Source: Rotaria sordida (lineage: Eukaryota; Rotifera; Eurotatoria; Philodinida; Philodinidae). From it: DNA of 64,000 nt. A program made the translations under genes and the position numbers. The notes below the pieces were generated by a model that saw only the letters and a program-made list of their open reading frames with translations, made no database searches and had not been told where the DNA came from. Shown piece by piece: positions 11,799-25,673 of the stretch. Location of the stretch: NCBI GenBank assembly GCA_905250125.1, contig CAJNOL010000220.1:1-64000 (forward strand). Direction: 5' to 3'. The first letter of the stretch is position 1. Each line of letters starts with the position of its first letter.

Positions 11799-12128
11799 TT
11801 AAAATTGCTAATTTCTAGATTGTTAGAATACCTTACAGATTGAAATATTTTTCGTAAAATAAGAGATTATGTGAGTAATTTATCTAGTTCTTCATATGAC
11901 GGAATGTTTTAAATGTACTAAACACTATCTAAATGTACAGATCAATCATCAATATGAGAAAATCTCCATTCGCTCAAATATAGTGAATTCTATTATATAT
12001 ATTCTGGATCTTTAATACTTGCAATCAATTGAGTAATCAATTTGTACAAATAATATTTACACTCAATATTAACTTACTAGTTATTCAATAGTAAAATCTT
12101 AATATTATTCATTATTATTATCTAAAAA

Positions 12129-13990
12129 CTACATCTTAATATATGAATAATCAATAGTTATAACAAACTTTTCGTTTAGTTTGATTTGTAAGTTTTTATT
12201 TTTCTTGACTAAAAGACACAATATTGCATTTGTATTAAATGTAAAAAAATTTCTAACCAAAATTAAAAAAGTGATAATTCCGCCATGTGTATCTAAAATA
12301 AAATCATGATAAGTATTTTGAGCAACAGCTAAACGTATATGAGACAAATATGTATAATTTAAAAAAGAAAATTGTTCAATATGAATAGCTGAAAATTCCT
12401 CATTGACGAAATCCGTGATGTAATCCATTTGTTTTTTTTTCAGCTATTTTTTCAAAATTCACACGATAATCTTTTGAAGCTGAACATTGTAATGTTTGAA
12501 CAAAACAATATCAAAGTAAAAACGGATAAAAATCATGTCGTTCTTTATTTAATGAGGTTCCGGAACTTCATTTATATCACCTCTTAAACCAATACGATAA
12601 AGATAAATACTTTTAACAGTATCATTTTCTGCATATATAGCATTCGATATACACTTATGTCAGAATCCCGATCAATTTGTTTAATTAATTACTCACGATA
12701 AATTAATATACCATCTTTGGTACATTCTATCAAACTTTCATAATCATTATCAATATCAACAAGTTTTACTGGACTAACATTCAAAGCACTTATGTGTTGA
12801 TAACTATGAATGCTTGATTCATTTTAATTGTTCTTCTGAATAATCATTTTTTTCATATCAGAATTTGATATTATTGTACAATGAAAACGTTATAAAAGAT
12901 CTTGTTTAATAAATTGAGATTGATGACGTGTTTTTCATATAAGTATGATCAACACTATAATTTAAATCGGCTTTTGGTTCTCTTTTATTTATCTGTTTCA
13001 TTCAATAAAGAGATTCATAATAATTTCGACTATAGAATGCATCTACTAATACTTTTTCCATTTCGCATACTTCGATTATATCGAACGATATATTTTCGTT
13101 GAATCTAGTGCACGAATATCTATATCTTATTTATAAAAAAAACGTTCATAAAATTCTTCGATAGAAATAAATTGATCAAGTCTTTTTACCCACGTCTAAT
13201 TCATAGATTGTTGTGTTTGATGAAAACAATTTAAACCAACAAAATAAACATCATTTTCTTTGGAGCAAACAATAAATCCGAATGGTTTATCTTTTCTTTT
13301 TACTAATATATCGGTTCTTAATACAAAATGAGCTATTGAATTTTTTATATTTAGTGACATTACTTCATGTAATAGATTGTGTATAAAAAGAACAACATAA
13401 TCTTTTTCCTATGATTTTAATGTTATATATTAAAAAAAATTTTTTCTAATCCATCATAAGCCTTGATTTCCTCTGTCATTTTTAATCCTTTTATATGAAA
13501 TTTTGGTATTCTTTTCGGGAAAATATAATTTTGTTTCATTATTTGTATAATTATTGTTGACAAACAAATAATTCAACTAAATAATGATTTTTTTGTAGAC
13601 TTTTTTAATTATATTGCTGGATTAACATCATTCATTTTGGTAATTTTTTAGTAAATTTTGAAACGTTGTCATAATCGTCGAACAAATCGATCATCTATAA
13701 CGACTAATCAAGAATTATTACGTATTTGAACTTCATATTTATTTGATATTTGTTTAAATTTTTTCTTCACAGTATTATGAACAATTTGGTAACATTCATC
13801 GGATGTAAACGAAATACCTCATTTAATTGAAACTAAATCATCTTGTTGTTTTATTTTATGTCATTTAACATAATCAGATATTTTTGTTGGTACATTATAA
13901 TTTTTTTAATAATGAACTAATCGTACACAAGTCTTTACTTCCAAGAAATTTATAAACTATAATTAAGAATTTTATTAAATCTAAATAAAA
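12129..13990 (-). pseudogene. Decayed multi-exon gene, family not recognised
   Basis: Long coding-like segments on the minus strand are broken by frameshifts and stops. About 13,900-13,450 reads SDECYQIVHNTVKKKFKQIS, then LVVIDDRFVRRL, PKRIPKFHIKGLKM and TEEIKAYDGLEK. About 13,400-13,130 reads EKDYVVLFIHNLLHEVMSLN, then KDKPFGFIVCSKENDVYFVG and LDQFISIEEFYERFF. About 12,800-12,570 reads SPVKLVDIDNDYESLIECTK, a gtgagt donor at about 12,700, and a second exon ending in GLRGDINEVPEPH. About 12,540-12,250 reads SASKDYRVNFEKIAEKK and then, in another frame, HIRLAVAQNTYHDFILDT. The DIDND segment resembles an FG-GAP-type blade, but this is weak. Codon use and internal splice signals show a former host-type gene; at least ten in-frame stops make it non-functional. 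Most stops in the best segment are TGA. Confidence 0.6.
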
Positions 13991-16295
13991 TAAGGATTGA
14001 TTTCGATTTTTAATAAATCTTGTATAACTACATTTATATGATAAACTGTTGATATAATTGAATTTTATTCAAAAATAGAAAAAACATTTCTCTTTTTCGA
14101 ATTGTTATTTGTTTGTAGGAAGCACTTGTTTATGAAGCGAGGACGAGTTTATCTCTAATATAAAAAAAAGTTGAAAAATTAGAACTTTAAAGGTATACTG
14201 AGAGAATTTTAATGATAACTTCGATTAAAATAAATCTTTATATTCACGATTTAGAGAAATTAATACTGCTTAGTTTTTCTTCTGTTCATTTTATATTAAG
14301 GAAGAACTAAGAATTGTTACATAACAACGATAGAATGGATGACGACGTCATTCATGAGCAGTAACGTATAAATCAGAAGAAGAGAAAATTTATTTCATGA
14401 TTATTCTTGTTCAATGAACCAAATAGATTACAAGATAACGTGCATTGTTATGTTCCAAAATAATTAAAACAAAATCATAAGTCATCTCAAAAAAGAGTTA
14501 GTCGGGTTGTTTAATTGATAAATTTGATGATAATATATAACTAATAGATATTTCGGTGTTAATTGCTTTTATCATTATACTATAATTTGTGTTAACTTGC
14601 ACCACATATATCTGATTCCTCAGCAGCAAAAGCAATATCAAATAATCACTAATAGTATTTATTACAACACAAAGATTGTCATATACATGAAACCGATGAT
14701 AATACAGACATTGATTGACAAAAAAATAGATTTTAGTTTTAATTGATCACAAATAATGAGAATCTGTTCAGCTATTTTTTTGATCAATTATATCATTCTC
14801 GAATCGAATAGTGATTTTTTGGATTTTTGTGGTGTTTTTCCATTTTTTACGAAATAATAAACAGACTAGATGCTTCCATCGCCGCCATCAAAGTATTTTT
14901 CGGGCATTTAAGAATTCACTAATATCCGCGATAGTATCTAATCGAACTCTACATCACCTTTGACGGCAACTAATGGCAAATACGATATTTATTTGAAACA
15001 AGACTTTTGCAAAAGATTGAGAAAAAAAACCACACTTACGAAACGAGAATCATAAGAAACTCAATATGATGTTGTTTCGAAGCATAGCGCATGTTAAATT
15101 TAGCTGTTAACACTACAGTTTAGTTATCGAACATTGCCGATTATATCGTACATGATCAGAAAGTAAATTTTTTTGCAAGAATGTTTCGATGAAGAAAAAT
15201 TTGCATTACTTTTAACAATATTAAAAACAAAGGGGGTGGTTGAGTGTACCCAAAGAAAAATTCCTGACGCGACCGCTAGACTCGAATACTAAGTGTATTC
15301 AGCCGAACCTGAAAAAGTTAAAACGTGATGCCAGTCAGTGCATCCTAGAGATTGGAAATGATTGAAGTTTTTCAAAATTTAAACCAAATAGAATCGACAA
15401 AGTCAAAGATCCAACCGATCCCATCTCTGGTGTATCCCTACTAAATTTTAAAATAAAAAAAAAAAACAATAGTTTTATGAAAAAGAACAAATAACCATAT
15501 ACTGTTCGTAGGATCATCTAACTTTATAACGTTCTAAAAATTGTTTGTTATTTTAGTTATCAAACACATTTTAAAATAAAAATAATTGATCATGTTTTTT
15601 TTTTACATATGCTCGAAGAATACATTGATATTATTAAAATTCTTCTTTTCAAAACTTCACAATTATTTAACATAGTCATCATTACACGAACAATATATTT
15701 TTTCCTTCAATTTATTCTTTCATAATTTTGAAAATTATTCATTATATTTATTAATATCTAAATAAAATTTTCATGTAAGTTTTTTTTTTCTAATTTAACA
15801 AGTATCACATAAAGTATAATTTAAGAAATTAAATTTTAACGAAGAAACAATCAACTCTAATCAATTAATCATTTTCTCATATCGATAAAATATTTCATAT
15901 AATATTTTATTTCATTTTATTTTCATATGTTTCTTATGAGAACTACACACATAAACACAAGTGACATAAAGCGAAGAAAGAGAGAGAGAGAGAATATACA
16001 TCTTTTTCAAGACATAAACACGCTCATACATAAATCCATAGCAATAGAAATCAAGAATAACTTATCATTGATACAATGATAAGTAATATACAACAAACAA
16101 CGAACAAAGGCAAGAGGAAAAGAAAAAAACTTGACAAGAGAAGATCTATACAAATGTTTAATTCTCTAGGTCGATCTTCATTTTAACTAACAAATAATGA
16201 CAAGAAGAGAAGAAAGAAAAAAAAACAAACTAGATATTAATAATGAAAAATGAGAGCGGGTGTTTTTTTTTGGTATTAGTTGATTAATTATTATT
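13991..16295. other. Intergenic, no supported gene
   Basis: AT-rich sequence without a convincing reading frame on either strand. The only notable item is a simple (AG)n run at about 15978-15994, downstream of the H2A.Z gene. Confidence 0.5.
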
Positions 16296-16961
16296 TTATT
16301 GCACAACTGGTTTAGCTGGTGCTTGAGGTAAACTACCTTGAACTGGTGTTTTCTTTCCAATAAGTGACTAAAAAAAAAAACAAACACAAAAATAATTCTT
16401 CGAAATTAATCATCTCAATAAAAACAAACAAACAAACCTTATGAATATGTGGAATAACACCACCACCAGCAATTGTAGCCTTAATTAATGTATCTAATTC
16501 TTCATCACCACGAATAGCCAATTGTAAATGACGTGGATTAATACGTTTTACTTTAAGATCCTTTGATGCATTACCTAAACAAAAAAATAAATAAATAAAT
16601 GAAAATTCTATTATTTTTTTTTTCTATCGTAAATTCTTACCAGCAAGTTCAAGTACTTCAGCTGTTAAATATTCAAGAATAGCAGCAGTATAAACAGCAG
16701 CTGTTGCACCAACACGACCATGTGATGTTGTACGAGATTTTAAATGACGATGAATACGACCTAAAAAAAAAACATAAACATCAAATGAAAATAATGAACG
16801 AAAAACAACTTACCAACAGGAAATTGAAGACCAGCTCGGGCACTTCGTGAAACAGCTTTAGCTTTAGCTTTACCATGATCTTTTCCTAAATGTAATTCAT
16901 AATTCAATAAAATAATAAAAAAAAAGAGAAAATCTAACGGACCAGCTTTGCCACCTGGCAT
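16296..16961 (-). CDS. H2AZ: Histone variant H2A.Z
   Basis: Five exons (minus): 16961-16943, 16885-16814, 16760-16641, 16574-16438, 16367-16296, in phase, 139 aa. The protein starts [20 protein letters not shown], then [78 protein letters not shown] and [20 protein letters not shown]. This is near-identical to animal H2A.Z, including the extended acidic patch and the [16 protein letters not shown] docking region that separate H2A.Z from canonical H2A. H2A.Z replaces H2A at promoters and boundaries. Unlike most replication-dependent histones it has introns. The C-terminal tail ([17 protein letters not shown]) is longer than in vertebrates and has no SQ[ED] motif, so it is not a combined H2A.Z/H2A.X as in Drosophila H2Av. 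Confidence 0.97.
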
Positions 16962-19900
16962 TTTAATTATCAATAGAGAAAAAAATAGTAATGAATAAAA
17001 AAAATGATCTAAAAAGATAAACTAATTCCTTTAAAATAATTTAAAGGAAAAAAACTTTTTTTCGGTTTCAGCGTTCACTGCATTGTGAATGTCATTCATA
17101 TAATGGAAAATAATAATCCATCTCAATCACAATATGTATCATCATAAACCGATATAGAAATTTTATTTGAAACAAAAAAAAAACAACGTGTGCATTACAT
17201 TTGATAGTCTCTAAGAATGATCGTGAACACATCAGCAATAGCAGCAGCAGCAAATATTCTCTACTAGTCAAACAAAGAACGTGAATCACGTGAAAACAAC
17301 GACGGCGTAGTTTTCTTTTCTTTCTTTCAAGCAGTCAAACGGTCGGACTGAAATGATATGCGGCCTTTTTCTTTTTTTTTTTTTATTTCTCTTGGCAAGA
17401 AGGAAAAAGAAAAACACAAGGAGAGGAAAAGGAAAAAAAACGAACGACCAAGCATGCGATCGTCGTCTTCGTCGATATGAAATAAATGCTCGACCGCGAC
17501 ATACTTCCCATCGGTCAAAACCTATTTGGATAGAAAAAAAAGATGTGAAGCCGACGAGAGAGAGAAAAAGAAAAGAAATACAAGTACAACTAAAGATCTT
17601 TATTCAGCAAAATGCGTATATCTATGATTTCTAATACTACTTATCAAGACTATTGTATATTGAAGTCTTTTGTTTTTAATATTCATTTAAAGAATGATAA
17701 AGACTGTTTTTCTTCTTACAGACTTGGTGATATAATTGTTCTAGGAACAATGTCGTTCTTAATGACAGTCGATGAATATGACTAGTATTACTGTTGTTTC
17801 GGACTAAATAGCCTCAATAATCTTTAGACTATTTATTTAATTCTTATGTGCGAGTAAAATTAACAAACCTATAATAAGCCAAAAAAAAAGTTAAGTTTAA
17901 TCTTTACAGATAACTATCAGTAAAAAGAATATAGAATCAATACTACGTGAAGAGATAAAATTGAATTCGAATGGTTATGAACTAAATCTAACAAATCTTT
18001 TCTTCGAGTGATTAATTAATGAATCTATGGACGACATTGTTTTACTATAATTTTTACAACTACCGAATTGATGATCTGAATAAATTAATAATTGAATTAG
18101 ATATTTTAAAGAAGAAATATTTATTTCGTTGGAAAATATTATTTATATTTGAATAGTATATTTTTTGATTTCATAGATGTCGTTGGTTATAACTATTATT
18201 CAATATGCTTAAAGAATTATCAGTCCTAGTCAACTCTCACTTAGAACAATCACAAAATAGTTCCTTGAAAAACTCCTCAGGAATCTACAATAAGAATTCC
18301 TATGTAATGTCTTTATCATCATATCCACATGTGTCACTCGTCAGTGAGGGAGCCTTGACTTTCTCCCTCATAAATATAAAAATCTAATTTGATTTTGTTA
18401 CAAAAAATAATATTAACTTGGTAGTTGTCATTAAGATTAACCTAAATAAGAAAAAATATAGAGTGGATTTTTTGAAATAATACATACTGTTATAGTTATT
18501 GCCGAAATTAATCGAAATATGAAAGAATAAAGTTTATATTTTAAAATACTACTTACCATTGAAGTTGTTGTTGAAGTTTTAGTTAAGATTGATCTAAGTA
18601 AATAAAATATAATTTTTTTTTCTAATTTCTTAGCTTAAAGTTTAAATCATCTACTATTTATTCTTTAATTCCTACTTTGTTTTTATAACAGCCCGATGTT
18701 TCTACAACAAATTCTTTAGTTATATCTCTCATTTATTTATGACCAGATGTAATTTAGAATATATTTAAAATGTTTATACACTTGATGGAATAGCATCAGA
18801 AGAAAAATAACTCCCTAGGAATAATCTTACGGAATCATCACCAGGGATTTTCGCAACTTTTAGGAAACTCACTGATGATTGCGCAAGAAAGAGTCGACTA
18901 GAGTAGTAGATGCACATTGATTAAAGGTCAAACTTAATGGATTATACTATAAGATATTTGATAACGATGATATCTTTCACATATGATTCTCATTGTCAGA
19001 TATTTTACAATACATTGAATAATATATCACTGATGTTCAATGTCATATCAAATTTAATAAATAATGTTTCTCCGATTTTCTCATCTAAGGCTCTATCTTA
19101 AACATCAAGGATAAATAATGCAGTAACTAAAGTATGGAAATTGAAATTTGATGGCGAAAACTTTGTACTGATAGAGCACATCAAAAAGTGTGGATGCCAC
19201 GGTTTCGCTAATCTGGAAAAGTACCAAAAAATATTGTTTCATAGGTTAATATTGTAATATATTGTTTGTTTTATACACTATATTTTGATTCTTGTTTAGA
19301 CGAACAATATCCTTGATTATTTGGTCTGATTGACAGTAACGAACAGTACAAAGTGAAGATGAGAGTATCGAAAGGTGTCAGAGTGAGGTTGTCATCTGCC
19401 TAGAGCAACACACCTCCACTTTATTGACAAATAATGATGTGAAATGAATACTGAAAAAAGTATTGGTTGTTGGTAATAAAAAAAAATACTGTCATCCCTA
19501 ATCTTTATACATAATTTCGCTATTATTATTCGTTGTCACGAGATTAACATTTTTCGAAAATTTCAAAAAAATTCTTTCATTTAAAAATAGTACATACTTC
19601 ATTCTTTTCTTTTCCTATTATTTAAATGTTTCACCTTTTCATATGTAAAAGTCAAGGTTTCCTATTTGAATCACAAATAGATAAGAACTTTATTAATGGA
19701 ATAATATTTGAAATAGCAAGAAAAGTGCTGATAATCTTATTACAGATTGAAAAAACCGAAAAACGTACATATATATATATATGTAAATGATTTTTAATTA
19801 TACATTAAAAAAAAAAAAAGAAAACCGCAAAACGGATACAGATAAAATGTTTTATTTTTTCTAAAAAATAATAATAGCGTGAGATAATTTATTATTATTT

Positions 19901-20050
19901 ATATTGAAATAAGCTTGTATGCAAATCTATCTGATATATTTATTCTCGAATGATCAATAGAATAAATCTGTGAAGAAAAAAAAACAAAAAAAGAAGTGCA
20001 TATGCCTATAATATATCCGAATAAAAACAAGAATGTTAAAAAGAATTATT
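16962..20050. other. Intergenic, no supported gene
   Basis: This contains the H2A.Z 5' region and the septin 3' region. A stretch near 19128-19240 (+) reads in one frame as KFDGENFVLIEHIKKCGCHG and may be a fragment of a dead exon or transposon, but it has no flanking gene. The 60-codon frame at 18205-18387 has no coding signature. A (TA)n run lies at about 19770-19782. Confidence 0.45.
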
Positions 20051-22079
20051 TTATTTCTTTTTTGTGCCTTTTTTTATTGTACCAACATTAGCACGTTTAC
20101 GTTGTTCAAATAAATTTATTTCTTGTTCAAGTATACGCCATTTTTCATCACATCTATCTTTTTGATCTTTATATTGCTTTTTAATATTTGTTAATTGTTC
20201 ATTGATCTTAAATAATAAGAATTAAAAAATGTTACACGAAAAAAAAAAACAAATATTTATTTATTTTTTTTACTTGTTTTTCTGCGTCTTTTAATTCAAT
20301 TTCTTTATCTTTAACTTTTTGAATAAATGCTTCTTTAAGTTGTTGTTCACGTTTTTCAAATTCTTGTCGAAGTTCATTACGTTTCATATCAATTGTATCA
20401 CTTATTGATAATTGTTTACCATCAATATTATCATTAAGACCAAGTTCAGTTAAACGATTACGTCGAAAAATTTCATAATGTTTTGAATGTGTTGTTTCAA
20501 TTAAATCAAGCATATTTTTTTCAATAAGACTTTCACGTAATTTTTTAAAATCACAATGATTTTCATTCTCAACTACAAACAAAAAAAAAACAAGATGGAG
20601 ATTTATTTCAACTGTTAAGTTATGTACGGAGTATGTGTATTTTTTTTTCAAAATGAAAGACTAGATTCATTGAATAATATAGTTCAACTATTCGTAGCTG
20701 AAGAACAGTCAATAGAGATTTACACATTATAAATATGTGTGAAACTGTAATAACAGATGAAGCAATAGTCAAGTTGTATATCAAGTGAAACATGGTAATT
20801 AAAATGTTATCTTGATTTTATATGAAACATTTTTATCAAGGCTATTTTTGATTTGAACGAAAAGAGAATAGTTTCATCATAAATAGTATATGTCTCTATA
20901 ATGCATATAAATATTTTATAACTTTGACATCTAGTGATATTATAGTTCATTCATTTTTACATATAATTCGGAAAAAAAAACGAGATTAAATTCCCATGTA
21001 TCTTAGTTCAGTATCCATTCGTTTTGTAATTTCATAATACTGAAGTTCTATATATCTATAGCCAATCGATCTTCTAAACATCGATGGCGAACTAAATGCT
21101 GAAGTTTTTTTTTTTTTTGAATAAAATGAAGTTTTCGAAAAATATATATAAATTAATTCAAAATCTAACCTTGAACAATACCCCATGGATATTGTCTAGC
21201 TCGTACATATTGATTGCCAACTTTAACTGTTTCATTACTTCCAACAACAGCTAATGGAAGAAGATTCTAAAACAAAAAAAAAGCAAGAGAAATAAATTAA
21301 ATCTTTAAAATAAATATAAAGATTTACATTAGCTTTAAGATTATCTTCAGCTAATGTTTCATCATCTGTTGGAAAACGATAAATTTTAACACCAGCTAAA
21401 TTAAGTTCATTAAGAATATTTTGTTTAAATCTTTGTAATTCATTTTTTGATATTGTATCTGATTTAGCTATAATTGGTATTATATTAACTTTATTATCTA
21501 AATGTTTCATTGTAACTAAATCAAGTGCTTTTAATGAATGACCAGTTGGATTTATAAAATATAAACAAACATGTATACGTGTATCATGATAATTTGATAA
21601 ATTTCTTTTTATTTTAAGTTCTTCATCTAAATAAATTTGAAATTGTTCATCAATAAAATCTCCAATAATTTTAAATGAATCATCTTTATTTATTTGATCA
21701 CCAAAACCAGCTGTTTCAACAACAGTTAATTTTAAACGTATTTCACGTTCAAATAAATCATAAGTATTTTTACGTAAATAAACACGTGTATTTTCATGTG
21801 TTGATGGTGTTGAATCTAATCGTGTATTAAATAAACTATCAAGTAATGATGATTTACCACAAGCTGTTTCACCAACACAAAGTATATTAAAAACAAAACC
21901 ATCAGATATAGCTTTAGCCATAATTTGATTTGGTAAATTATTAATACCACATTCTTCTTTTAATTCAAATGTACGAATAGATGGAGTCTAGATATAACAA
22001 GATTAAAAAATTGAATAGAAATTTTCATATAGATTTATTTTACTTGTAAAGAATCCGTTGGACGAGAAACGTCTTTCAT
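20051..22079 (-). CDS. Septin, SEPT6/8/11 group
   Basis: Five exons (minus): 22079-22044, 21987-21328, 21266-21170, 20572-20274, 20206-20051, all in phase, 415 aa. GTPase motifs: P-loop GETACGKS (51-58), switch-type ETAGFGD (103-109), G4 AKSD (186-189; AKAD in most septins). The septin unique element follows the G domain ([20 protein letters not shown], then [20 protein letters not shown]). A C-terminal coiled coil begins near residue 310. The order of motifs ([38 protein letters not shown]) matches human SEPT6/8/11, which assemble with SEPT2- and SEPT7-group subunits into filaments at cleavage furrows, membranes and cilia. As in that group, the G3 segment is degenerate, so GTP hydrolysis is probably weak. 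The tail ends in KKGTKKK. Confidence 0.95.
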
Positions 22080-25000
22080 TTTATTTTTTGTTTGTTTGCT
22101 GTTTAGAAATCAATGATTAAGATCAAAAGTGAACAGTCCTAAGGAAGAAATGATCGATTGATGATTAATCGATCAATTTGACATTTAGTAAACGAAAAAA
22201 AAAAGGAAGAATGACCAATCGAAAAATAAAAGAACAAATTTTCTTTCGTTTCGTTATCTATTGGAAAAAGATCATCATTCGACATCATACGACATCTGGA
22301 ATTTTGATTTGATTTTTGAACTTCTTCAAAAGCAATATTCTCTTTCTTGAAATTCAAAGCAACTAATGATTATCAAAGTCATTGAGATCTTAAATTGTCA
22401 AACAATAGATAACTCATAACCGACTTACATTTGTGAATATTCTACTCATAGGAAGAGGGATGTGACGTTCACGGAGTGCGCAACTCCTTACTTTTAAAAA
22501 ATTGTATATGCATCTTTTTAGTTCTCAAAAAATTTCCTTGTACATCGTCCCTCCTTCCCCTCCCACTTTTTTCTCTTCGTCACATCTATGATTCATAGTA
22601 GAATAACAGATGAAGTTGTGTGAATACGTATTACACTGCATAATTTTTTAGTAGTTGTAGTCGAAGGTTACTCAACATGATTTAATGTATAGTATGTTTC
22701 TTTATCTTTTATCTTTGTTAGATCATAGATAAATTCTCTCTTTTTATTTTTCATTATCCGAAAATCCTTCATTTGATGGTTATGTTTTGTATCGAAAAAG
22801 AAACAAGCTTTAGTTAATCATAAAAGTAATCCTTGTAGAATGTAGTATTTTAAAAACTGTTGTTTTTCTTTTTGTTGAACGAAGAAAAGATTTCTTATTT
22901 CAATGTTTTTTTTTTTTATAACAGAAATAATTTTTTATTGAAAATCATGAACAATCAAATAGAATTATTTATGAAAGTACTTTATATTCATTATATCATT
23001 TATTAATAATTCAATATACATAAAAGGAAAAGAAAAATATCATAAAATTAATCATAAAATAAATAATAAATTTATATCAATGAATACAACTATTTAATGT
23101 AGTACCATTATCATTTTGTATTCCAATGAAAACAAAATTTATTTTTGTTAAGATCAATTTAAAAAGAAAAATAATGATTGATCATTGGTTAAAACGTCTT
23201 CATTTGTTTGACATCAGGAAAAGTTTAAAATACTATTTTAACATAGAACAAAAAAAAGCTTCCAGCAATTTAGATCTATGAAGTCTATATAAAAAAATCA
23301 AAGTATAAAAACAATGGTTTGACTAGAAAAAAAAACCAAGAAGACATTGATTTGTTTTTTTCTTTGAAAGATTTGTACTTGATTCAATATGTTTTTGACA
23401 CAATCCAATGAGTACTGTCAATTCATATATAACACGCCTAGAAATTATATGAACTTCTATTATATTAATAAAATATAACGGAAAATTCTTTTTGAAAGAT
23501 TATAGAAAATAATAATCATAATTGTTTTCGTATTTTTAAATTATTATATAAAAAAAAAATATTAAAAAAATAGTTGTATAATGTTAGAAATACAAAAAAA
23601 CGAAGAAGAATATATTGGAATAGTGATATATTTAAATTGCATTATTTTGCATCATACATATTTTGATTTCATCGAAGATCTCAAATAACTTTCAATAAAA
23701 AGAAGAAAAAAAAGCCGCTTATGTAAAAACTATTATTGAATAATCGATCGATTATTCTTTTTTCTTTCGTCTACTATCTTCTTAATGTATATGCTAAATA
23801 TCAAACTGATTTATCTTTTTTTCTAAAGGTTATTATCAATAATAGTTATTTATGTCAATTATTACTGATTTCTTTTTTTTTTCTTCTAAATTTTATTCTT
23901 AAGATCAAAAAAAAAAAAAACAAGAAACAAAAACTAATTGAATATACTTCATTGTTTTCTTTGTTAAGCGTAAAAAAGTATTTGGTATATTTAAAAGAAA
24001 AAACTCATTAACATACTTCCGTTCCTGTACAGTGTCATTTCTTTATATATGTTTGCATGTGGTAAAATGATAGAAATTTCCGGATTGTTTGCTAACTATC
24101 ATCACGTAATCAAAGCTATAATGATTTATCTTTCTATTATCCTCGACAAGTCGGATTACAGGTGTTTGAGTCGACAAAACAATGCCATGTATATATATAT
24201 ATATATATATATGTGTATGTTCATTTTTCATTCTTCAATTCAAATGTCGGAAATCACTATCGTCACTATCGAAAAAGATAAGAGAATAATGTTGAATTGA
24301 TAATGAGAGACAGAACGATGAACATATATAGTCGAGACATATAAAATAGAAAATTGATTGTTGTAAAACTCTTCAAGCTTTCATTCTGTCTGTTCATTTT
24401 ACGATGATTACGCATTTAGGAATAATTTCGCTTGAATAAGTTATATACATGTAAGCTGATCAACATATATAAAAAAAAAGAAAGAAAGAAAACGGAAAAA
24501 CATTTTAAAATAAAAAAAAAAAAACGATAAATTACACATGTGTTTATCTTATATCCCTTTGGAATGTTTCTCATATGTATGATTGTTATCAGAAAAAATA
24601 AGAAGACATGTATGTTGTGCAAACTTATCATTGAATGTCATACATTTGTCGAATGAGCATGAAATATATATGTGTAAAGACAAAGACAAGTATAATCCAA
24701 CAATAATTAACATTTATAGTTATGAACATGTATGAGGTTTCATCATTAGAATTAATTTGCCACTGACAAAAAGACAATATTAAATCTGTACGGCAAGGTC
24801 TTCTTTTTAGATATATATATATATATTTTATATGAAAGACAGTTAATAACAAGGATGTGCTTGAATAGACATATTTCTAGCTCAATCAAAAAATAGAACG
24901 AATAATGGAAAATTTCTTGTTTTTTAGAACGACATTTATCGTTGTCATCGTATGTTATTTTAATTTAATAATCAAAAAAGAAAACCCGAGTGCCCGACGT

Positions 25001-25673
25001 TTTTTTTTTTTTATTCTCTTCAACGCGTACAACAACAATCGAGAAATAAAAATGACGAAGCGAGGCAAATAATAGATGATGAATGCAAGCAATAAGAAAA
25101 GGAGGGAGAAAGAGAGAGAGAGAGAAAGAAAACGGAGTTTCTTTATAGAATATGAAAGTGAACACATCATAGTAAGATTCTAATGAATTGAGAGTCTAAA
25201 AATAACTCTACTTTGTATTCTCTATTAATTTTCGATTATCACAATTGGTCCTACAAGTAATTTTTTTACAATCATTTATTCACACATAGAAAAAAGAAGA
25301 GAAAGAGATGGTCAATTTTCTTTTCTTCCTTCCTCCCATTCTTCACTCACTGGACACTTCTTCTCTTGTTCATCACTTTCGCCTTCTTGCTTACACACGC
25401 ATACAAACACATACCATACGCACAGCAACATGGTCTTAGCACATCATCACATCACACGGTTGGCTCCGTACAACAAAAAAAAAAGAGGTCTTTCTTTATA
25501 GTTAAGAGTATCATTCTTTCCTATCGAAGTCGATTGCATCATTCATACACATACATATAGACGATAATGATGATGGCAATTTGCTGCTCTCTTCGTTCTA
25601 TTCTTTTGAGTTTTTCTTTTTTTTTGTTTCCACATTGAAGATTGTTGAATTGAATATATACGTTTATCGACAC
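22080..25673. other. Intergenic between divergent genes
   Basis: This is upstream of both the septin (-) and the neuroligin-like gene (+). Only low-complexity AT-rich frames are present. A (TA)n microsatellite lies at about 24190-24212. Short purine/pyrimidine tracts occur near 25010 and 25100-25130. No gene is supported. Confidence 0.5.

Noticed and set aside
12129-13990. Non-standard genetic code (TGA=Trp) for this segment
   Set aside because: Other parts of the same locus have in-frame TAG and TAA and frameshifts; ordinary pseudogene decay explains all of it. Kept only as a check.
19128-19240. Cys/His-containing frame KFDGENFVLIEHIKKCGCHG
   Set aside because: Looks slightly like a transposon-type zinc finger, but no supporting sequence surrounds it.
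23736-25165. Several 60-90 codon frames rich in F, K, I and Y
   Set aside because: They are translations of poly-A/T and microsatellite tracts, overlap on both strands and lack splice context.
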